Assembly (NCBI RefSeq): GCF_014650915.1
Contig: NZ_BMVW01000001.1
Span: 496,001 to 560,000, forward strand
From: Streptomyces poonensis
GTDB taxonomy: Bacteria; Actinomycetota; Actinomycetes; Streptomycetales; Streptomycetaceae
Reading direction: 5' to 3'
Length of the DNA stretch: 64,000 nucleotides
Position numbers and translations under genes: made by a program. Below, piece by piece: positions 50,201 to 58,356 of this stretch. The notes below the pieces were generated by a model that was not told the DNA's origin, ran no database searches, and worked only from the letters and a program-made list of their open reading frames with translations. Numbering within the stretch: the first letter of the stretch is position 1; every line of letters starts with the position of its first letter.

Positions 50201-50797
50201 CTCCAGCATGTGCAGCAGTTCGGCGTCGTACGCGCGCAGCTCCTGGGGCTGCACGAGGTGCTCGGCGAGCTCGGAGTCCAGGGCGAGGAGGTCGCTGACG
50301 AGGTCGGGGAAGGAACGGGTGAGGGCCGGGTAGGGGCCGGGAGCCTCGCGGAGCACGCGCGCGGCGAGCTGGTAACGGGTGGCGTCGGCGAGGAGGCGCG
50401 AGGTGGGCTCGAGTCCGATGCGCAGGCCGTGGTCGGTCAGCAGGCGGCCCGCGAAGGCGTGGTAGGTGGAGATGACGGGCTCGCCCGGGGGGTTGTCGGG
50501 GTCGATGACGTCCGGGTCGGTGACGCCCGCCTTGACGAGGGCCTTGCGGACGCGCTCGGCGAGTTCGCCGGCCGCCTTGTTGGTGAACGTCAGGCCGAGC
50601 ACCTGTTCGGGGGCGACCTGTCCGGTGCCGACCAGCCACACCACGCGCGCGGCCATCACCGTGGTCTTGCCCGAACCGGCTCCGGCCACGATCACCTGCG
50701 GGGCGGGCGGCGCGGTGATGCAGGCCGTCTGCTCCGGTGTGAACGGGATACCGAGGAGCTCTTTGAGCTGTTCGGGATCGGTGATACGGGCGGACAC
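47279..50797 (-). CDS. adnB: AdnB-like helicase-nuclease subunit
   Basis: One subunit of the AdnAB end-resection machine that processes double-strand breaks. The 1172-residue protein has an N-terminal UvrD-type motor (VAGAGSGKTTVMAAR, VLLDEYQDTSVAQ, GDPCQAIYGWRGA, HRSKGLEWDVV), an acidic linker (DDTDDTDDTHDTDTAD, near residue 880) and a C-terminal RecB-type nuclease (GTRFHAWVEARFEE, RGRIDAVYR, YEIVDWKTS, LQLAIYRLAW). I moved the start to the GTG at 50797: the longer frame's GTG at 50821 lies inside a -35 element, and the TAGCCT -10 ends 7 nt before 50797, which implies a leaderless message. adnA is 100+ bp upstream on the same strand. Confidence 0.92.
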   Translation of the reverse strand: MSARITDPEQLKELLGIPFTPEQTACITAPPAPQVIVAGAGSGKTTVMAARVVWLVGTGQVAPEQVLGLTFTNKAAGELAERVRKALVKAGVTDPDVIDPDNPPGEPVISTYHAFAGRLLTDHGLRIGLEPTSRLLADATRYQLAARVLREAPGPYPALTRSFPDLVSDLLALDSELAEHLVQPQELRAYDAELLHMLEGAKLTNADLRKVPETAAARRELAELVGRYRVAKRERDLLDFGDQIALSARLAGLPEVGRVLRDDFRVVLLDEYQDTSVAQRVLLSGLFGNGTGHPVTAVGDPCQAIYGWRGASVANLDDFPEHFAHADGRPATRQALSQNRRSGGRLLDLANGLAEPLRALHAGVEALRPAPGAERDGTVRCALLPTHAEELDWIADSIAHLVRTGTAPGEIAVLCRTATDFAEIQGALVARDIPVEVVGLSGLLHLPEVADLVAVCEVLQDPGANASLVRLLTGPRWRIGARDLALLGRRARLLVPHARVGADDDPDRRLAAAVEGTDPAEVISLADALDTFLELPMEVEPQDDGLPFSPDARVRFARLAAELRDLRRSLADPLMDVLHRVLAVTGLEVELSASPHALAARRRETLSNFLDIAASFAAGSDAEATLLGFLAFLRTAAQYEKGLDNALPGGENTVKVLTAHRSKGLEWDVVAVPGLVTGTFPSSQGREKWTSQSKVLPHELRGDADTLPDIEAWDSRGMKAFHEAMKEHQHTEELRLGYVTFTRPRSLLLGSGHWWGPSQKRPRGPSDFLNALYEHCAAGHGEIEHWADAPEEGEENPALKQAAADHVWPLPLDDAALARRRAAAETVLAHLEDLGSPSHEHARPGAVHDPASHDDPDWPLPPDPGAPGDDTDDTDDTHDTDTADWDSWTSDRPVTSHQAPVAEARPHPAEPQTTTVPADARLLTPEEARTIASWDRDLDALAGELLRARQRVTDVPLPASLTASQLVHLAADPDGFAQELARPMPRPPQPAARRGTRFHAWVEARFEELRLPMLEPEELPGSEAEIADERDLKALKEAFERTPYAQRTPYRIEAPFQLTIAGRVVRGRIDAVYRHRDGDSTTYEIVDWKTSRNRTADPLQLAIYRLAWAEQRGVPLDSVTAAFLYVRTGDVVRPVDLPDRSALERLLLEEPGADARGPAAEEPPDQHVSAGR

Positions 50798-50804
50798 CTC
50801 AGAG

Positions 50805-50827
50805 AGGCTAGCGGCGGCCACTGACAG
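50805..50827 (-). promoter_or_regulatory. PafBC / RecA-NDp type promoter of adnB
   Basis: Minus strand: TGTCAGTG (50826-50819), 8 nt, TAGCCT (50810-50805), matching TGTCRGTG-N8-TANNNT, the LexA-independent DNA-damage promoter of actinobacteria. The base before it is C instead of the preferred T. The first transcribed base should fall at or next to the GTG at 50797. Confidence 0.85.
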
Positions 50828-50921
50828 TGGGGGCCGGATCGCGCCCCGGGAGGGAAGAAGCCCAGGTCAGCACGTGTGGTGTTTTCAGTCACGGGCGTTA
50901 CGGGACCCTGTGCGGCACCGA

Positions 50922-53900
50922 TCACTCGACCACGTGCCGGCCCTCCGGGCGGGCGCTGCACGACGCCTGGAAGGCGCAGTGCGCGCAGTGCTGTCCCGTG
51001 CTCGGCGAGAACCGCTCGTCGAGGACCTTGCCGGCGGCGTTGGCCAGCAGTTCCCCGACCCATTCCCCTTCCACCGGTTCCTGGCCCTGCACCTTGGGCA
51101 GGGCGTCGCCGCCGTCCCGCTTGGCTGCTCCCTGCCGCAGCTGGACAAGCTCGGCGCCGCCCGTTTCGGGCCGTACGCCGTCGAAGGCCTCGTCGACGGC
51201 TCCCTCGCGGACGGCCAGCTGGTACACGGCCAGCTGGGGGTGGCGGGCCACCTCGGCGGAGCTGGGCGCCTGCTTGCCGGTCTTGAAGTCCACCACGTAG
51301 GCGCGGCCCTCACCGTCCGCCTCGACCCGGTCCATGGAGCCGCGGATGCGCACCTCGTAGTCGCCGGCCTCCAGGGTCACGTCGAAGTCGTGCTCGCTGG
51401 CCACCGGGGTACGTCCGGTGCGGTCCATGACATGCCACTTCAGGAAGCGTTCGAGCGCGACGCGCGCGTGCTCCTTCTCCTGCTCCGACTTCCAGGGCGC
51501 GTCGAAGGCGAGCGCGTTCCACACCGAGTCGAGGCGCTCCATGAGGACGTCGAGGTCTGCGGGGGTGCGGCCGGAGGCGACTTCGTCGGCGAGGACGTGG
51601 ACGACGTTCCCGAAGCCCTGCGCGGCGGTCGCGGGGGCGTCGGCCTTCACCTCCCGGCCGAGGAACCACTGGAGGGCGCAGGTGTTGGCGAGCTGGTCGA
51701 GGGCGCTGCCGGAGAGCGCGACGGGCTGGTCGCGGTTCCTCAGGGGCACCTTGCTCTCGGTGGGCTCGAACATGCCCCACCAGCGGTAGGGGTGCGCCGA
51801 GGGCACCAGAGGACGGCCGTCCTCGTCGCCGAGCGCGGCGAGCCGGGCCAGGCGGCGGGCGGCGGCCTGCCGGAGGGCGTCCGACGCGCGCGGGTCGACG
51901 GTCGTGGCGCGCAGTTCGGCGACGAGCGCGGCCACGGACAGCGGCCGACGGGGGCGGCCGGTGACGTCCTTGGGCTCGACGCCGAGTTCGGTGAGGAAGC
52001 GGGAGGGCTGGTCGCCGTCGTCGGCGGCGGCCTTGACCGCGGTCACGACGAGGCGGTCCCGCGCGCGCGTGGCGGCCACGTAGAACAGGCGCCGTTCCTC
52101 CGCCAGGAGTGCTCCCGGGGTGAGCGGCTCGGCGAGGCCGTCGCGGCCGATGCGGTCGGCCTCCAGGAGCGAGCCGCGGCGGCGCAGGTCCGGCCACAGT
52201 CCCTCCTGGACGCCCGCGACGACGACCAGGCGCCATTCCAGGCCCTTGGAGCGGTGGGCCGTCATCAGGCGGACGGCGTCGGGGCGGACGGCCCGCCGGG
52301 TGAGCGTGTCCGCGGCGATGTCCTCGGCCTCGATCTCCTCCAGGAAGTTCAGGGTGCCTCGACCGCCGGTGCGCTCCTCCGCGCGCGCGGCCGTCGCGAA
52401 CAGGGCGCACACGGCGTCGAGGTCGCGGTCCGCGTTGCGTCCGGCCGCGCCGCCGCGCCGGGCCGCCCACTCCAGCCGCTTCGGCCAGGGCGTGCCGTTC
52501 CAGAGTTCCCACAGCGCTTCCTCGGCCGTGCCGCCGTCCGCCAGGCACTGACGCGCCCGGCGCAGCAGTTCGCCCAGCCGCTGTGCCCCCCGCGCGTATG
52601 CCGGGTCGTGGGCGACCAGCCGCTCCGGTTCGGCCAGCGCACGCGCCAGCAGTTCGTCCGACGGCGGCGGTACGGGGTTGCCCGCGGCCCGCTCCTCCTC
52701 GCGCAGCGCGCGGCCGAGACGCCGCAGATCGGCGGTGTCCATGCCCGCGAGGGGAGAGACGAGGAGGTTCAGCGCGGTCTCGGTGTCGAGCCAGGAAGTC
52801 TGCGACCGGGGCTCTTCCGTGGTGCCGTCCGTCCCAGCTGTGTCATCCGCCCCAGGTGTGTCATCCGCCTCTGCTACGCCATCCGTCCCCGCTGTGTCAT
52901 TCGCCTCGGCTGCGTCATCCGCCTCCGCGATGCCGTCCGTCTCGGCGGTCACTTCTTGGTCCTCAGCGGCGTCCGCTCCCTGTGCGACGCCTCGGACGCG
53001 CTCCCCGGACGACGCCTCCGGCTTCCCGGAGTCGGTGGCAACCGTTTCCCGCAGCTCCGCACGCGCCACTGCCCGCAGCGCCGTCAGCAGGGGCGCGACC
53101 GCCGGCTCGTGCCGCAGTGGGAGGTCGTCGCCGTCGATCTCCAGGGGCACGCCGGCCGCGGTCAGCGCGCGTCGCACCGACGGAATGGTGCGGGAGCCCG
53201 CCCGCACCAGCACGGCCATGTCACGCCATGGGACACCGTCCTCCAAGTGGGCCCGGCGCAGGATGTCCGCGATGTTGTCGAGCTCAGTGCCCGGTGTCGG
53301 GTACGTGTAGACCTCCACACGTCCCCCCTCCCGTACGGGCAGGAGGTCGCGATGGGCCCGTGCCTTCTCCGCCGGGAGACGGGTGAGCGGCATGCGCTGG
53401 GTCAGCAGGCGGGTTGCGGCGAGCAGACCGGCGCCGGAGCGGCGGGACGTCCTCAGTACCTCCACGGGGGCCGGACGGCCGTCCGCGCGCGGGAAGACTG
53501 CCGGGAAATCCAGGATGCCGTTCACGTCGGCGCCGCGGAACGCGTAGATGGACTGGTCGGGGTCGCCGAAGGCGACAAGGCTGCGGCCGCCTCCGGCGAG
53601 GGCTTCCAGCAGCCGTACCTGGGCGGGGTCCGTGTCCTGGTACTCGTCCACATAGACCGCGTCGTAGCGAGCGGCGAGGGCCTCGGCGACGCCGGGGCGG
53701 CGGGCGAGGAGGACCGCCCGGTGGACCAGTTCGGCGTAGTCGAGCACGCCCTGGAGGTCCAGCACGTCGAGGTACTCGGCGAGGAAGGCGGCGGCCGCCC
53801 GCCAGTCGGGGCGGCCGATGCGCCGGGCGAAGGCGTCCAGGGCATCGGGGTCCAGTCCGAGTTCACGGCTGCGGGCCAGCACCGCGCGGACCTCGTCGGC

Positions 53901-54446
53901 GAATCCGCGGGTGGTCAGGCAGGCCCGCAGTTCGTCGGGCCAGCGGACGTGTGCGAGGCCGAGGCGCTCCAGGTCGGGCTGGCCCGCGAGGAGCTCGCGG
54001 ACCGCCACGTCCTGTTCCGGACCGGAGAGCAGCCGCAGGGGCTCGACGAACAGCTCGTTGTCCTGGTGGGCGCGGACCAGGGCGTAGCAGAAGGAGTGGA
54101 AGGTGGTCGCCTGGGGAGCGTGTGCGGTGCCCAGGCGCAGCGCCATGCGGTCCCGGAGCTCGACGGCCGCCTTGCGGCTGAACGTGAGCACCAGGATCCG
54201 TTCCGCATCCCCTCCACGCGCGATGCGGGCCGCCACGGACTCGACGAGCGTGGTCGTCTTCCCGGTGCCCGGACCCGCGAGGACGAGCAGCGGGCCGGTG
54301 TCGTGGTCAACCACGGCACGCTGGCCTGCGTCCAGACGAGGGGAGGTCACCCGGACCGGCGGGGTACGCACCAGACGGTAGGCACCACGGGGCCCCTGCC
54401 GCACCGTGGAGTGCGGCAGGCGTCGTGCGGAGGAAGAGGAGCTCAC
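50922..54446 (-). CDS. adnA: AdnA-like helicase-nuclease subunit with iron-sulfur cysteines
   Basis: Partner of AdnB. The 1174-residue protein has UvrD-type motor motifs (LAGPGTGKTTTLVES, VYVDEYQDTDPAQ, FGDPDQSIYAFRGA, TAHRSKGLEWRLVVV), an acidic Ala/Asp/Thr/Glu insertion of about 60 residues mid-protein, and a C-terminal nuclease (RGSMDRVEADG, YVVDFKTGKQ, QLAVYQLAV). Four Cys flank the nuclease: one in NTCALQWFL and three in CAHCAFQASC, the arrangement of an iron-sulfur nuclease as in AddB. Motor motifs look intact. I chose the GTG at 54446 with AGGA upstream; an ATG at 54476 has no ribosome site. Gene order adnA then adnB matches mycobacteria. Confidence 0.92.
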   Translation of the reverse strand: MSSSSSARRLPHSTVRQGPRGAYRLVRTPPVRVTSPRLDAGQRAVVDHDTGPLLVLAGPGTGKTTTLVESVAARIARGGDAERILVLTFSRKAAVELRDRMALRLGTAHAPQATTFHSFCYALVRAHQDNELFVEPLRLLSGPEQDVAVRELLAGQPDLERLGLAHVRWPDELRACLTTRGFADEVRAVLARSRELGLDPDALDAFARRIGRPDWRAAAAFLAEYLDVLDLQGVLDYAELVHRAVLLARRPGVAEALAARYDAVYVDEYQDTDPAQVRLLEALAGGGRSLVAFGDPDQSIYAFRGADVNGILDFPAVFPRADGRPAPVEVLRTSRRSGAGLLAATRLLTQRMPLTRLPAEKARAHRDLLPVREGGRVEVYTYPTPGTELDNIADILRRAHLEDGVPWRDMAVLVRAGSRTIPSVRRALTAAGVPLEIDGDDLPLRHEPAVAPLLTALRAVARAELRETVATDSGKPEASSGERVRGVAQGADAAEDQEVTAETDGIAEADDAAEANDTAGTDGVAEADDTPGADDTAGTDGTTEEPRSQTSWLDTETALNLLVSPLAGMDTADLRRLGRALREEERAAGNPVPPPSDELLARALAEPERLVAHDPAYARGAQRLGELLRRARQCLADGGTAEEALWELWNGTPWPKRLEWAARRGGAAGRNADRDLDAVCALFATAARAEERTGGRGTLNFLEEIEAEDIAADTLTRRAVRPDAVRLMTAHRSKGLEWRLVVVAGVQEGLWPDLRRRGSLLEADRIGRDGLAEPLTPGALLAEERRLFYVAATRARDRLVVTAVKAAADDGDQPSRFLTELGVEPKDVTGRPRRPLSVAALVAELRATTVDPRASDALRQAAARRLARLAALGDEDGRPLVPSAHPYRWWGMFEPTESKVPLRNRDQPVALSGSALDQLANTCALQWFLGREVKADAPATAAQGFGNVVHVLADEVASGRTPADLDVLMERLDSVWNALAFDAPWKSEQEKEHARVALERFLKWHVMDRTGRTPVASEHDFDVTLEAGDYEVRIRGSMDRVEADGEGRAYVVDFKTGKQAPSSAEVARHPQLAVYQLAVREGAVDEAFDGVRPETGGAELVQLRQGAAKRDGGDALPKVQGQEPVEGEWVGELLANAAGKVLDERFSPSTGQHCAHCAFQASCSARPEGRHVVE

Positions 54447-54778
54447 GTGGTTCGCCGGTCCTGGTGGGTGTGCCATGTGTCACTGCGGGCGCGGTGCGCC
54501 GTCGTCGTGGGGCGGTGGTCGGGCAAGGGGTACTGGTCGGGATGTGAGGGGTGGGACATCCGCACGTGGAGGGCGGTGGCCGCGGGATGAGAGGGACGCG
54601 TGCAGTCGACGCTACGCCTGCGGGCGGCACGGAAGCAGGGCTTCCTCTTGTTCCCTCCCGGCACGCGTGTCCCTCACCCCACGAACGTACGCCATGGCGC
54701 GGGCGTCCCCGATGTCCCCGGCGAGGGGCAAGGATCGGTCACGTACCCGCCAGGCGCCGGGCAGTGTCAGACGGCGCT
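54447..54778. other. 332-bp region upstream of adnA
   Basis: Between the ATL gene and adnA, both on the minus strand. It must hold the adnA promoter, but I found neither a PafBC-type element nor a clear sigma-A promoter. A 56-codon frame (54612-54782) that starts on the ATL stop codon is listed separately at low confidence. Confidence 0.5.
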
Positions 54779-54782
54779 TCAT
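54612..54782 (-). CDS. Possible 56-residue protein coupled to the ATL gene
   Basis: An ATG at 54782 overlaps the ATL stop codon (ATGA), the same coupling seen at five other gene pairs here. The product starts MKRRLTLPGAWRVRDRSLPL and is basic with no domain. In GC-rich DNA such overlaps also arise by chance, and the codon usage gives no firm support. Confidence 0.25.
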   Translation of the reverse strand: MKRRLTLPGAWRVRDRSLPLAGDIGDARAMAYVRGVRDTRAGREQEEALLPCRPQA

Positions 54783-55132
54783 GCCTCTCCGTCTCCATCC
54801 CACCTCGCCCGCTTCATATCTATACGCGGCATATGTCCCTCTGCGGCACGGCCGGCCTCGCGCAGGGGGGTGCCCTCTGCGCGGTAGCGCCCGAGAGCCC
54901 TCAGTTCGTGCCCTGGAAGCAGCACACCGTCTGCGCGCACCACCCGCCACCACGGCACGGCCCCTCCGTACAGGGCCATCACCCGCCCCACCTGGCGGGG
55001 GCCGCCCTCTCCCAGCCAATCGGCGATGTCCCCGTACGTCATGACGCGTCCGGGCGGAATCAGCTCGGCGACGTCGAGGACCCGCTCCGCGTACTCCGGC
55101 AGGGCGTCCGCCGGAAGGCCTTCCTCGCTCAT
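54779..55132 (-). CDS. Alkyltransferase-like protein (ATL, MGMT family with Trp)
   Basis: A 117-residue DNA-binding repair protein related to O6-alkylguanine-DNA alkyltransferase. The acceptor motif PCHRV is PWWRV here (VPWWRVVRADG), so the reactive Cys is Trp; such ATL proteins flag O6-alkyl lesions for nucleotide excision repair rather than repairing them. The helix-turn-helix with its Tyr and Arg finger region (GRVMTYGDIADWLGEGGPRQ) is intact. The ATG at 55132 has GGATGGGG upstream. It sits next to adnA in a repair-rich stretch. Confidence 0.9.
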   Translation of the reverse strand: MSEEGLPADALPEYAERVLDVAELIPPGRVMTYGDIADWLGEGGPRQVGRVMALYGGAVPWWRVVRADGVLLPGHELRALGRYRAEGTPLREAGRAAEGHMPRIDMKRARWDGDGEA

Positions 55133-55332
55133 CCACCCCATCCTGCCCGACCCCACCGACAATGGGAGGTGGCTGCGGCCCCGCGCTCACCTCGCCCTCG
55201 CGCGGCGCCTGAGGCAGACTGTGCGCCCCCGCATTGCACCCTGATGTCCGTGTGTGTCGGTGGGGCATGCCACCATCGTGCGGGCGGTGACTGGTGATAC
55301 GAGACCACGAAGAGACGACGAGGCGGCAGGGC

Positions 55333-58200
55333 GTGCACCCGGAAAAGACTGCGGGCACCTCTGAGGCGTCGTCGCGCCCGGACGCCGTCGACCCGGCCGA
55401 GACAGGCACGGACGACAAGGGCACGGACGAGACGGGCACGACTGCCCCGAGGACGCACCCCGAGGCCGCACCCGGATCAGAGGGGACGGGTCTCTCGATG
55501 GCGACGGACCGGAAGCCGCCCGTCACGGCGCACAACAAGGCCGAACAACAGATCGATCGGAGTGCGGACGTCGTGGACGAAGGGCACTCCGGCGAGGTCG
55601 AGGGCGACGAACCGCTGCTTCCCGCGCGCGTGCACCGCCCCTCCGACCTGATGCGACTCCTGGTGGGCGTGCTCGCGATCGTGGTGCTGCTGGCCATCGC
55701 CGCGTTCGCACACGGCACCACGTCCGGGCTCGAACAGGACATCAACAAGGGCACCGGTCAGGCACCGGACCTGCTGATCAAGATCGCGGGTCTGGCGTCC
55801 AGCATCGCGATCCTCCTCGTGCCGGTCGCCTTCGCGATCGAGCGACTGATCAAACGGGACGGACTACGCATCGCCGACGGCGTCCTCGCGGCCGTCCTCG
55901 CGCACGGAGTGACGCTCGCGACCGACCTGTGGGTCGCCAGGGCCGCCCCCGACTCCATCCAGGAGGCGCTCACCCAGCCCTCCCCCGGCGACATACACGC
56001 CCTCACCGACCCGGTGCACGGCTATCTCGCCCCAGTGATCGCGTACATGACGGCCGTCGGCATGTCACGCAGACCTCGCTGGCGCGCGGTGCTGTGGATC
56101 GTGCTGCTGCTCGACGCGTTCTCCATGCTGGTCACGGGCTACACGACGCCGTTCTCGATCATCCTGACGGTGCTGATCGGCTGGTCCGTCGCCTACGGAA
56201 CGGTGTACGCGGTCGGCTCGCCCAACGTGCGACCCACGGGGCGGACCCTGATGGCGGGCCTGCGGCGCGTCGGCTTCAGGCCGGTGAGCGCGGCCCGTGT
56301 CGAGGCGCCCGAGTCGGAGACCGGCGACCGGGGCCGGCGGTACTTCGTGACCCTGGAGGACGGCCCGCCGCTGGACGTCACGGTGGTCGACCGGGAGCAG
56401 CAGGCCCAGGGCTTCTTCTACCGTGTCTGGCGCAATCTGACGTTGCGCGGCTTCGCCACCCGCAGCAGCCTGCAGTCCCTGCGCCAGGCGCTGGAGCAGG
56501 AGGCACTGCTGGCGTACGCGGCCATCGCGGCCGGCGCCAACGCACCCAAGCTGATCGCCACCTCGGAGCTCGGTCCGGACGCCGTGATGCTCGTCTACGA
56601 GCACACCGGCGGCCGCACCCTCGACTCCCTGTCCGACGACGAGATCACCGACGACCTGCTGCGGGACACCTGGCACCAGGTGAAGGCACTGCAGTCCCGG
56701 CGCATCGCACACCGCAGGCTCGCGGGCGACGCGATCCTGGTGGATCGTTCCGGCACCGTGGTCCTCACCGATCTGCGGGGCGGCGAGATCGCGGCCGGCG
56801 ATCTGCTGCTGCGCATGGACGTCGCCCAGCTGGTGACCACGCTCGGACTGCGCGTCGGCGCCGAGCGCGCCGTGGCCTCCGCGGTCGGCGTCCTCGGTCC
56901 CGACGCGGTGGCGGACTGTCTGCCCATGCTGCAGCCCATCGCGCTGACCCGCTCCCATCGCGCGACGCTGCGCAGACTGGCCCGGGAGCGGGCGGAGCGC
57001 GAACGCGAGGCGGTCCTTCAGGCGTCCCAGCAGGCCAAACAGGCTCGCCTGGCGGAGTCCCGCGGAACCGACACCGAGATGGGCACCGCGAAACCTGACA
57101 AACTCGACAAGCCCGACAAGAAGGCCGAACGGGCCGAGCAGCGCGCCGAGAAGCGGGCGATCGACGAGGCCATCGAAGAGGCGCGCGAGGAGGACCTGCT
57201 CACCCAGATCCGCCACCAGGTACTGCTGATCAGACCGCAGGCCCCGGTCGAACCGGCCCGCCTGGAGCGGGTCAGGCCACGCACCCTGATCAGTTTCATG
57301 GCCGGTGCCATCGGCGCGTACTTCCTGCTGACGCAACTCACCCACATCGAGTTTGGACCGCTCATCGAGAACGCCGAGTGGGGCTGGGTCCTCGCCGCCG
57401 TCCTCTTCGCGGCGCTGAGCTATGTCGCGGCGGCCATGAGCCTGCTGGGCTTCGTGCCGGAGCGGGTGCCCTTCCCGCGGACAGTGGCGGCCCAGGTCGC
57501 CGGCTCGTTCGTGAAGATCGTGGCGCCCGCCGCGGTCGGCGGTGTCGCCCTCAACACACGCTTCCTGCAGCGCGCGGGGGTGCGGCCGGGGCTCGCGGTG
57601 GCGAGCGTGGGGGCGTCGCAGCTGTTCGGTCTCGGATGCCACATCGTGATGCTGCTGGCGTTCGGCTACCTGACCGGTACGGAGAAGACACCGTCCCTGT
57701 CACCGTCCCGCACGGTCATCGCGGGCCTGCTGACGGTGGCGGTACTGGTCCTCGTGGTCACTTCGGTGCCGTTTCTGCGCAAGTTCGTCGTCACGCGCGT
57801 GAGGTCGCTGTTCGCGGGTGTCGTTCCGCGCATGCTGGACGTGCTGCAGCGGCCCCAGAAGCTGATCACGGGCATCGGCGGCATGCTGCTGCTCACGTTC
57901 TCCTTCGTGATGTGCCTGGACGCGTCGATCCGGGCGTTCGGCCGGGAGGACATGCCCACGCTGACCCTCGCCAGCGTCGCGGTGGTCTTCCTCGCCGGCA
58001 ACGCCCTCGGCTCCGCGGCCCCGACCCCGGGCGGTGTGGGCGCGGTCGAGGCCACCCTCACCGTCGGTCTCATCGCCGTCGGGCTGCCCAAGGAGGTCGC
58101 CGCTCCGGCCGTGCTGCTCTACCGTCTGCTGACCCTGTGGCTGCCCGTTCTGCCGGGCTGGCTGGCGTTCAACCATCTGACACGGAAGGGCGCACTGTAG
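55333..58200 (+). CDS. Large membrane protein: kinase-like domain fused to a YbhN/LPG-synthase-type membrane domain
   Basis: About 955 residues. After an acidic disordered tail (to about residue 100) come five or six transmembrane segments (LMRLLVGVLAIVVLLAIAAF onward), a cytoplasmic domain with remote kinase-like motifs (AHRRLAGDAILVDRSGTVVL and TDLRGGE, near residues 465-500), a Lys/Glu/Ala-rich coiled stretch, and a C-terminal YbhN/UPF0104 membrane domain (AGSFVKIVAPAAVGGVALNT and GSAAPTPGGVGAVEA). The last domain is shared with lysyl-phosphatidylglycerol flippases. Role unknown; a lipid-handling function is inferred. The start is uncertain: GTG at 55333 with GAGGCGG upstream, GTG at 55294, or ATG at 55498. 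Confidence 0.8.
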   Translation: MHPEKTAGTSEASSRPDAVDPAETGTDDKGTDETGTTAPRTHPEAAPGSEGTGLSMATDRKPPVTAHNKAEQQIDRSADVVDEGHSGEVEGDEPLLPARVHRPSDLMRLLVGVLAIVVLLAIAAFAHGTTSGLEQDINKGTGQAPDLLIKIAGLASSIAILLVPVAFAIERLIKRDGLRIADGVLAAVLAHGVTLATDLWVARAAPDSIQEALTQPSPGDIHALTDPVHGYLAPVIAYMTAVGMSRRPRWRAVLWIVLLLDAFSMLVTGYTTPFSIILTVLIGWSVAYGTVYAVGSPNVRPTGRTLMAGLRRVGFRPVSAARVEAPESETGDRGRRYFVTLEDGPPLDVTVVDREQQAQGFFYRVWRNLTLRGFATRSSLQSLRQALEQEALLAYAAIAAGANAPKLIATSELGPDAVMLVYEHTGGRTLDSLSDDEITDDLLRDTWHQVKALQSRRIAHRRLAGDAILVDRSGTVVLTDLRGGEIAAGDLLLRMDVAQLVTTLGLRVGAERAVASAVGVLGPDAVADCLPMLQPIALTRSHRATLRRLARERAEREREAVLQASQQAKQARLAESRGTDTEMGTAKPDKLDKPDKKAERAEQRAEKRAIDEAIEEAREEDLLTQIRHQVLLIRPQAPVEPARLERVRPRTLISFMAGAIGAYFLLTQLTHIEFGPLIENAEWGWVLAAVLFAALSYVAAAMSLLGFVPERVPFPRTVAAQVAGSFVKIVAPAAVGGVALNTRFLQRAGVRPGLAVASVGASQLFGLGCHIVMLLAFGYLTGTEKTPSLSPSRTVIAGLLTVAVLVLVVTSVPFLRKFVVTRVRSLFAGVVPRMLDVLQRPQKLITGIGGMLLLTFSFVMCLDASIRAFGREDMPTLTLASVAVVFLAGNALGSAAPTPGGVGAVEATLTVGLIAVGLPKEVAAPAVLLYRLLTLWLPVLPGWLAFNHLTRKGAL

Positions 58201-58356
58201 GCGCCTGCCGAGAGACGAAACACACCCACGCGCGCGTGCTGGTGCGCCGCCGGCGCCCACGTTTCCGTACGGGGCCGCGGAGCCGCCGCGAGATGCTTCT
58301 CACCCGCACGGCCCGCGCCCCGAGCGCCCGCCACCGGACGAGCCCAGGATGAAGGC

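Noticed and set aside
50466..54590. Very long plus-strand open frame (over 1300 codons) opposite adnA/adnB
   Set aside because: Antisense shadow of GC-rich helicase genes; it has no domains and is rich in Gly, Arg, Val and Ala as expected from codon complement.
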